64,000 nt of DNA from Oscillospiraceae bacterium (GTDB lineage Bacteria > Bacillota > Clostridia > Oscillospirales > Ruminococcaceae), in NCBI GenBank assembly GCA_900770285.1, contig CAAGJO010000010.1, forward strand, positions 17,158-81,157, read 5' to 3'. The translations under genes were made by a program, and so were the position numbers. Positions 55,322-61,163 of this stretch are shown here, piece by piece. Positions within the stretch are counted from its first letter, which is position 1. Each line of letters begins with the position of its first letter. The notes under the pieces were generated by a model. The model had not been told where the DNA came from. It saw only the letters and a program-made list of their open reading frames with translations, and ran no database searches.

Positions 55322-55903
55322 TTATGCCTGTTCATCAAGAGTTAATCTATAAGCCGGAATGAACTCCTCCATAAAAACGTCTGCCTCTTTTAATCCAAGA
55401 TTTTTTATCAATTCAACAGTACTTTTCTCTGCCGACTCGAAGTCATTGTTTCCCATTTGTTTTTCTTCAAGGCACTTTATCAATGCTGAGATTTTGTCAG
55501 CAGCTTTTACAAGCTGCCAAAGTTCTTTATCCTCATCAGTCCTGAAAAATAACGGTCTGTACTCTTCCTGTAAATCTTCAGGAAGATAGGATATCAACTG
55601 ATTCTGAGCATTTACCTCAATTTCATCATAAGCTGATTTTATGTCACGGTTATAATACTTGATAGGCGTAGGCAAATCCCCTGTTATAATTTCTGTTGTA
55701 TCATGAAACATTGCAAGCAAAGCACAGCGTTCAACATTAACATTTCCTCCAAAACGTTTATTTCTGATCACTGCCAATGCATGGGCTATAAAAGCTGTTT
55801 CAAGGGAATGCTCGCTTATATTTTCAGTAATCGTATTTCTCATCAGCGCCCAGCGATTTATATATTTCATTCGTGAAATAACCGCAAAAAATTTACTTTC
55901 CAT
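55322..55903 (-). CDS. YfbR-like 5'-deoxynucleotidase (HD domain)
   Basis: A 193-residue HD-domain phosphohydrolase resembling YfbR, which removes phosphate from deoxynucleoside 5'-monophosphates. The metal-binding residues are in NISEHSLETAFIAHALAV, LLAMFHDTTEIITGD (the HD pair) and VKAADKISALIKC (final Asp). GGAG precedes the ATG. It lies between glyA and the oadB terminator and is probably transcribed alone or with glyA. Confidence 0.88.
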   Translation of the reverse strand: MESKFFAVISRMKYINRWALMRNTITENISEHSLETAFIAHALAVIRNKRFGGNVNVERCALLAMFHDTTEIITGDLPTPIKYYNRDIKSAYDEIEVNAQNQLISYLPEDLQEEYRPLFFRTDEDKELWQLVKAADKISALIKCLEEKQMGNNDFESAEKSTVELIKNLGLKEADVFMEEFIPAYRLTLDEQA

Positions 55904-55932
55904 TTATTTTTCTCCTATACAAATATACAAAC

Positions 55933-55959
55933 AAAGGCGAACTTATATGTTCGCCTTTA
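55933..55959 (-). terminator. Terminator after oadB
   Basis: On the minus strand AAAGGCGAAC pairs perfectly with GTTCGCCTTT around six bases and is followed by GTTTGT. It lies 25 bases past the oadB stop codon. Confidence 0.87.
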
Positions 55960-55983
55960 TAAATCATAATTGTTTTTATTCTA

Positions 55984-57225
55984 TTATACCTGAACAATAC
56001 TAAGAAGAACGCCTGCTGCAACTGCCGAGCCGATAACGCCTGCAACATTTGGTCCCATAGCATGCATCAGCAAATAGTTTGTCGGAACTTCTTCCTGTCC
56101 TACCTTCTGAGCTACACGAGCTGCCATTGGTACGGCTGAAACGCCTGCTGAACCAATCAGTGGGTTTACCTTGCCCTTTGTGCATATATACATAAGTTTT
56201 CCGAGAAATACGCCGCATGCTGTACCAACGCCGAAAGCAATAACACCAAGGATAATAACTTTACCGAATGCAAGGGTAATAATCTTATCTGCTCTTGTTG
56301 TAGCACCAACAGAAATACCAAGGAAGATAGTAATAATATTCATCAGTTCATTCTGCGCCGTTTTTGCAATACGATCACAGCATCCGCTTTCTTTAAGCAG
56401 ATTACCAAACATAAGCATGCCAACCAATGGTGCGGCAGACGGAATCATAAGTGAAATAACAATTGTTACAAGTATTGGGAATATAAGCTTTTCAACCTTA
56501 GAAACTGTTCTTAACTGTCCCATTACAACTGAACGTTCTTTCTTTGTGGTCAAAGCTTTCATAATAGGCGGCTGAATAATTGGCACCAGAGCCATGTATG
56601 TATACGCCGCAAGAGCTATAGTTCCTACGCCTATATCATCTGTTTTGGACAACAGCTTAGATGATACATAAATAGCTGTAGGGCCGTCTGCACCGCCGAT
56701 AATAGCAATTGACGCACACTCAGATGCGCTCATGCCAAGCAATGCTGCACCGATAAATGTAAGGAAGATACCGCCCTGTGCTGCTGCTCCAAGCAAAAAG
56801 CTCTTAGGATTAGCAATAAGCGGACCAAAGTCAGTCATAGCTCCTATGCCAAGGAATATGAGCGGTGGATATATTTGCAGCTTGACGCCCATATACAGTA
56901 TATCCAAAAGCCCTCCATGCTGCAGTATGTTTCCATAATTTATGTAGTGATCGTTTATTGCTCCGCCTGCTTCTTTTACTGTCTGGTAATCCCAGAATTC
57001 TGGATGATAAAGTCCCGAACCCGGAAGGTTTGTCAAAAGCATACCAAATGAAATAGGAAGCAAAAGCAATGGCTCAAATCCTTTTGATATAGCAAGATAC
57101 ATAAACAAGAATGAAATAAGAATCATTATAATATTCTTCCATCCGCCGTCAACCATAAATCCGGCAAATCCCGAACTTCTTGCCAGGTCAGCCAGAGTAT
57201 CAAGAAAGCTGCTTATAATACTCAT
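55984..57225 (-). CDS. oadB: Sodium ion-translocating decarboxylase beta subunit
   Basis: Integral membrane subunit that couples decarboxylation of carboxybiotin to sodium export (oxaloacetate, methylmalonyl-CoA or glutaconyl-CoA pumps). The 413-residue protein has about ten membrane helices and the conserved sodium-site sequence IIGGADGPTAIYVSSKL near 178-194 and GSAGVSAVPMAARVAQK near 360. It follows the gamma subunit oadG by 57 bases. The carboxyltransferase alpha subunit and biotin carrier are not in the neighbourhood. Confidence 0.96.
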   Translation of the reverse strand: MSIISSFLDTLADLARSSGFAGFMVDGGWKNIIMILISFLFMYLAISKGFEPLLLLPISFGMLLTNLPGSGLYHPEFWDYQTVKEAGGAINDHYINYGNILQHGGLLDILYMGVKLQIYPPLIFLGIGAMTDFGPLIANPKSFLLGAAAQGGIFLTFIGAALLGMSASECASIAIIGGADGPTAIYVSSKLLSKTDDIGVGTIALAAYTYMALVPIIQPPIMKALTTKKERSVVMGQLRTVSKVEKLIFPILVTIVISLMIPSAAPLVGMLMFGNLLKESGCCDRIAKTAQNELMNIITIFLGISVGATTRADKIITLAFGKVIILGVIAFGVGTACGVFLGKLMYICTKGKVNPLIGSAGVSAVPMAARVAQKVGQEEVPTNYLLMHAMGPNVAGVIGSAVAAGVLLSIVQV

Positions 57226-57282
57226 TTAATTAACACGTTCCTTTCATAATTGCAGTATATAATATATATTAAGATATATTTA

Positions 57283-57720
57283 TCAGAATGGTCTTGTATT
57301 GTCGGCAATACCTGCACTTGCCCAGGCAGATCTGCTTGGTTTTGCATTTTTAACGCTTTTTAATTTAAGCTGTTTGCCTGACTTTGAACCCATCGCAGCA
57401 ACTGCCGCAGCTATTACTGCAACTATTTCCTCTTCAATTCCGTCTTCAACTTCTATCTGTGGTTTTGCTTCAACAGACGGCAAAGCAGCCTCAGTCTTAT
57501 CAGCTGCTTCCTGTGCAGCTTTTTTTGCTTTTTCGTCTTTTTTGTTGTTTATAGCCTTAAAAATTGCACCATAAATAGTTACTAAAAATATAAGCAAAAT
57601 AAGTCCTATAAATACTACGACCAAACCTGTTATAACTACAGATGATACAGTACCGGCAGACAAATTCCTTTCACTGCCTTTAATTAAAAGCTGTGCTGAG
57701 TTAAGCAATAAATCACTCAT
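57283..57720 (-). CDS. Sodium-pump decarboxylase gamma subunit (OadG-like)
   Basis: A 145-residue membrane anchor subunit. One transmembrane helix (about 31-53) is followed by a charged helix rich in Lys, Glu and Ala. The C-terminal SAWASAGIADNTRPF segment matches the conserved tail that contacts the alpha subunit. ATG at 57720 follows AAGGAGG. The frame runs 15 codons further upstream without a start signal. It is the first gene behind the promoter at 57779. Confidence 0.85.
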   Translation of the reverse strand: MSDLLLNSAQLLIKGSERNLSAGTVSSVVITGLVVVFIGLILLIFLVTIYGAIFKAINNKKDEKAKKAAQEAADKTEAALPSVEAKPQIEVEDGIEEEIVAVIAAAVAAMGSKSGKQLKLKSVKNAKPSRSAWASAGIADNTRPF

Positions 57721-57778
57721 TGTATACTTCCTCCTTCTTAAATCAGCAAAATTGCTTATTATCAAATCAATTATTTTT

Positions 57779-57807
57779 ATTATACACTAATCTACTTGTT
57801 TTTACAA
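57779..57807 (-). promoter_or_regulatory. Promoter for oadG-oadB
   Basis: On the minus strand TTGTAA and TATAAT are separated by 17 bases, about 60 bases before oadG. Confidence 0.78.
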
Positions 57808-57889
57808 GAGCAAAACACTCATTTTTTATATAAAATTAACACTTTCATAACATGTTTTGTCATATGCCTTTTATATTTCTTTATATGTC

Positions 57890-57919
57890 TTAAAAAGCCC
57901 TTTAATATCGGGCTTTTTT
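57890..57919. terminator. Orphan terminator-like hairpin upstream of oadG
   Basis: AAAAGCCC (57893-57900) pairs with GGGCTTTT (57910-57917) around nine bases, with T-runs on both strands. GH5 already has its own terminator at 58052, so this second one may belong to the gene remnant that ends in its loop. Confidence 0.7.
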
Positions 57920-58057
57920 CATATTTTCTGCAATTGGTTTTACATACATCTCCATAAATTTGCTTGCCTTATGTTCAAAACAGCTTAAGTTTCCGTGTAA
58001 TCTGTTTAAGTTTTGTATAGCTTTTTTGATTAACCTATCTGATTGCCTGGTTCTAAA
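57902..58057 (-). pseudogene. Possible 3' remnant of an unidentified gene
   Basis: On the minus strand a frame without stop runs about 50 codons, from behind the GH5 terminator to a TAA at 57902-57904 inside a terminator-like hairpin. It reads IKKAIQNLNRLHGNLS, then FEHKASKFMEMYVKPIAE, and ends NMKKARY, which looks like ordinary helical protein rather than random intergenic sequence. There is no start codon with a ribosome binding site. I do not recognise the family. It may be the end of a gene whose front was lost when the GH5 region was joined here; it may also be chance. Confidence 0.3.
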
Positions 58058-58094
58058 AAATATGGGACAGCCCTGCACGAGAGGGCTGTCCCAA
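58052..58094 (-). terminator. Terminator after GH5
   Basis: On the minus strand GGGACAGCCCT pairs perfectly with AGGGCTGTCCC around CTCGTGC and is followed by ATATTTTTT. It lies about 17 bases past the GH5 stop codon. Confidence 0.92.
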
Positions 58095-58110
58095 ACATTT
58101 TATAAATTGA

Positions 58111-59601
58111 TTATTTAACTATTGTGCCGCCGTCAAGATTGCTTCCTTCTGTCGAAGCATACTGGCTGTAAAATTCACTAAGTGAAAGACCTGTACCGTT
58201 ATTTCCAAGAGCTTTCTTATGGTCAAGGCCGATATAAAGTCCGGATTTACTTGTCTGCCACAAAGCCTTTTCCATAAGACCATATTTATCTTCATCCCAT
58301 TCAATACTTGTACCGTTTGCCTGAGTAAATCCAAGTCCTGTCCAAAGTCCGCCTGTATCACCCGAGTTTGTGTTAAGGCACCAGAATGTATGGTTAATAT
58401 GGTTATCTATCATATAGTCACGGAGCAGTTCCATCCATTTCTGGTTCTTGCCTCCGTCCATATGTCCGCCCCATTCGCCTATAAGCAGCGGAGCGATATC
58501 CTGATCATTAATATATGCCCATGTATCATACCAGTAATCGTCAAGCAATGTCTGTGTAGTAAAATCTTTATCAAACCATGTCTGTGCATATACTGACGGG
58601 CCGTAATCATGAGGAGAATAAACTATCTGACTTGTTCCTGTATCAGGTACAACAGGATAATCCTTTACTCCTCTGAGCTGACCGCCCCACCATCCGGGGA
58701 TATACGGTGAATTTGTAAGTGAATCAGGCATTCCCCAATAGTTGCCGTCACCTTTTTTTACCTGCTGTTCAACACCTTCAACAAGGATGAGTGCATGAGG
58801 ATTTACTTTCAGAATTGCATTTGCACATTTAGTTGCTGCATATGCCCAGTTGTTTTCGTCTGTTGAGCCATCCCATTTAGCAGCTTCATCACCTTCCTGA
58901 CCTTTTCCGTGAGGCTCATTTTTAAGGTCATAAGCAAGAAGAGTATCGTCATTTTTATATTTATCTGCAAGCCATACCAAAGAATCAATCCAAAGGTCGG
59001 TTGTAACCATAGTTCCGTTGGAAGTTTCTTTTCCATACCATAAATTATAGTTATGACCTGAATTGTTGGCATCAGGGCTGTGAATATCAATAAATACTTT
59101 CAAGCCGTATTTCTTGCATTTCTGCATGATAATATCAAATATTTCCATGCTGTTCTTAATGCTGCCGTCTTCATTGCAGAAGTCAACATTAATTGAATAG
59201 TTAGGGTCATTGTTTGCAGAAACGCTTGATACTTTATTGGGAGTGCCGTTCATCCATGAAAGCAGCAATTCTGTTGAAATAGGAAAACGCAGAACATTTA
59301 TTCCGTGGTCTGCAATTGACGAAAGCATATCATCAACATCAGCACTCCACAGATAATGGAGACAGTTTTCACTGCAGTTAAATCCAAACCAGTTTGCACC
59401 TGTGAGCCAAACCTCATTTCCGTCCTGGTCATAAAGGCGGCTTCCGTCGGCATGCAGCCAGTCATCATTACAATCATCGCTCATTTCAGCTTTTATAGTA
59501 TCCGATCTTTTGGCAGTGGTTGCTGCATATGTAATACCCGATGCGGCTGCCAATACTGCTGCTATAGAAACTGCTGTAATACTTTTCCAAAGCTTTTTCA
59601 T
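58111..59601 (-). CDS. Secreted GH5 glycoside hydrolase (endoglucanase-type)
   Basis: A 496-residue secreted enzyme with a signal peptide (1-27) and a GH5 TIM barrel over nearly its whole length. The catalytic acid Glu 229 is in AYDLKNEPHG and the nucleophile Glu 376 in PLLIGEWGGH. Other hallmarks are LTGANWFGFN near 66-75, NVLRFPIS near 102-109, and VYSPHDYGPSVY near 327-338. It resembles GH5 cellulases of the EngA/subfamily 1 type, but subfamily and substrate (cellulose, glucomannan) are inferred. There is no carbohydrate-binding module, dockerin or anchor visible; the C-terminal end is short and free. GAGAGGAG precedes the ATG. Confidence 0.92.
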   Translation of the reverse strand: MKKLWKSITAVSIAAVLAAASGITYAATTAKRSDTIKAEMSDDCNDDWLHADGSRLYDQDGNEVWLTGANWFGFNCSENCLHYLWSADVDDMLSSIADHGINVLRFPISTELLLSWMNGTPNKVSSVSANNDPNYSINVDFCNEDGSIKNSMEIFDIIMQKCKKYGLKVFIDIHSPDANNSGHNYNLWYGKETSNGTMVTTDLWIDSLVWLADKYKNDDTLLAYDLKNEPHGKGQEGDEAAKWDGSTDENNWAYAATKCANAILKVNPHALILVEGVEQQVKKGDGNYWGMPDSLTNSPYIPGWWGGQLRGVKDYPVVPDTGTSQIVYSPHDYGPSVYAQTWFDKDFTTQTLLDDYWYDTWAYINDQDIAPLLIGEWGGHMDGGKNQKWMELLRDYMIDNHINHTFWCLNTNSGDTGGLWTGLGFTQANGTSIEWDEDKYGLMEKALWQTSKSGLYIGLDHKKALGNNGTGLSLSEFYSQYASTEGSNLDGGTIVK

Positions 59602-59640
59602 AGCTTTTCTCCTCTCTTATACAAAATAAATATTTAATTT

Positions 59641-59669
59641 ATTTTATCATGGTTTATTTTAATTGTCAA
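59641..59669 (-). promoter_or_regulatory. Promoter for GH5
   Basis: On the minus strand TTGACA and TAAAAT with a 17-base spacer lie about 40 bases before the start codon. No operator-like repeat is obvious beside it. Confidence 0.8.
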
Positions 59670-59734
59670 CGGATAACAATGAATTTCGTTACAAATATAC
59701 AAAGTATTTATTTAAATTTTGGTAATGTACCCTT

Positions 59735-60661
59735 TTACCTTAACAGATTATCGTCAATTTGAATTTCTTCAAGCAGCTTGTCAATCAGTTCTTTCTGTGC
59801 CAGTCCTGATGAAAATGCTGTTGCACCGCCGCATGCCGTTCCAAGCTTATGTGCAAAGGCATAATCATTTTTTGTTATATGTCCGGCTGCAAAGCCTGCA
59901 ACCATTGAATCTCCTGCTCCAACAGAGTTTATAACTTCTCCGCTGCAAATACCCATTTTATTTACATTTCCATTTTCATCAACAAGTATGGAACCGTCAC
60001 CTGCCATTGATACAAGTACATTGACCGCCCCCATTTGCTGAAGTTTTTTGGCATAAATTATAATTTCCTCATCTGTTTTAATTTCAGTACCAAATATTTC
60101 TTCAAGCTCAAAATTATTTGGCTTGATAAGAAAAGGATTATATTTCAAAACGTTAAGCAGCAGCTCTTTTGTAGCGTCAACAATAAATTTTATTCCTTTA
60201 TTCTGCAATCTTTCAAGTATTTTTTCATATATATCACCGGGCATTGTCTTGGGAATACTTCCAGCAAGAATCAGCATATCTCCTTGTTCAAGCATATCAA
60301 GCTTTTGGAAAAGCTTTTCAATGGCAGCTCTGTCAATGACAGGACCCTGACCGTTGATTTCCGTTTCCTTATCAGCCTTTATTTTTATGTTTATTCTTGT
60401 ATTGCCTTCGCTTAAATGTATAAAATCCGTATCAATTCCATGCAGTTTAAGGTCTTCTTCAAGAGCATCTCCGGTAAAGCCCGCAACAAACCCCAGTGCT
60501 TTTGACTCAATCCCCAGCTCTTTTAGGACACAGGAAACATTAATTCCCTTCCCGCCAAAATAAATTTCCTCATTGCTTGTACGGTTGACCTGTCCCACAG
60601 TCAGATTATCCAGTTTTATAACATAGTCAACAGCAGGGTTGAATGTAATAGTATAAATCAT
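59735..60661 (-). CDS. fruK: 1-phosphofructokinase (PfkB family)
   Basis: Sugar kinase of the ribokinase/PfkB family, 308 residues, that most closely fits 1-phosphofructokinase or tagatose-6-phosphate kinase. The start IYTITFNPAVDYVIKLD and GGKGINVSCVLKELG (near 36-50) are typical, and the catalytic base lies in NSVGAGDSMVAGFAAG near 245-260. No fructose phosphotransferase genes are adjacent. ATG at 60661 lies seven bases after AGGAGG; the ATG at 60667 is too close to it. Choosing between fructose 1-phosphate and tagatose 6-phosphate needs more than motifs. Confidence 0.85.
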   Translation of the reverse strand: MIYTITFNPAVDYVIKLDNLTVGQVNRTSNEEIYFGGKGINVSCVLKELGIESKALGFVAGFTGDALEEDLKLHGIDTDFIHLSEGNTRINIKIKADKETEINGQGPVIDRAAIEKLFQKLDMLEQGDMLILAGSIPKTMPGDIYEKILERLQNKGIKFIVDATKELLLNVLKYNPFLIKPNNFELEEIFGTEIKTDEEIIIYAKKLQQMGAVNVLVSMAGDGSILVDENGNVNKMGICSGEVINSVGAGDSMVAGFAAGHITKNDYAFAHKLGTACGGATAFSSGLAQKELIDKLLEEIQIDDNLLR

Positions 60662-60844
60662 TTTCATGCCTCCTGCAAAATTTTATTACTTTGATTAAAT
60701 ATTAAAAAGTTTCGGATTTTATAATACCACACACTTTAGCAAAAGTAAAGATTTATGCTTTAAAATTATATTTTTTAATGCCTGGTTATTAACAATTTGT
60801 CTGTCGAAATCATATAGGTTAAATATTTAAAGCGATTATTATGC

Positions 60845-61023
60845 TGAATAATTTATAAAATAATTATTCATAAGCTTATGAATATATTCATATGATATTC
60901 ACTGCCAAAAAGCTATGCTTCTGTATAAATACCGATATATCACTATAATTGCTTAAAAAACTCAAGTTTGGAAAAAACAGATATAAATGTATATTATAAG
61001 TTTATTTTTAACCATACATTTAT
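60845..61023. repeat. Cluster of palindromes and inverted repeats before the protease gene
   Basis: The 502-base gap between fruK and the protease contains TGAATAATT (60845)/AATTATTCA (60862-60870), a perfect palindrome TTCATAAGCTTATGAA (60867-60882), TGAATATATTCA (60879-60890), and a further pair ATAAATGTAT (60983-60992)/ATACATTTAT (61014-61023). The first three overlap and reuse the half-site TGAAT/ATTCA, as a regulator-binding array might. No reading frame, tRNA or known RNA family was seen in the gap. Confidence 0.55.
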
Positions 61024-61083
61024 AAAATTTTTTTGATTTGTTTGGTTAAACATACATATTTTTTGCAATAAAAAGTTAAATTA

Positions 61084-61112
61084 TTGACAATATATTTTTT
61101 TAATGATATCAT
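61084..61112 (+). promoter_or_regulatory. Promoter for the C1A protease gene
   Basis: TTGACA (61084-61089) and TATCAT (61107-61112) with a 17-base spacer lie 51 bases before the start codon. A GAGGAGAG ribosome binding site follows at 61151-61158. Confidence 0.82.
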
Positions 61113-61163
61113 TATTTTGTTCGCTAACATAACTATATTTATTAAATGAAGAGGAGAGAAAGA

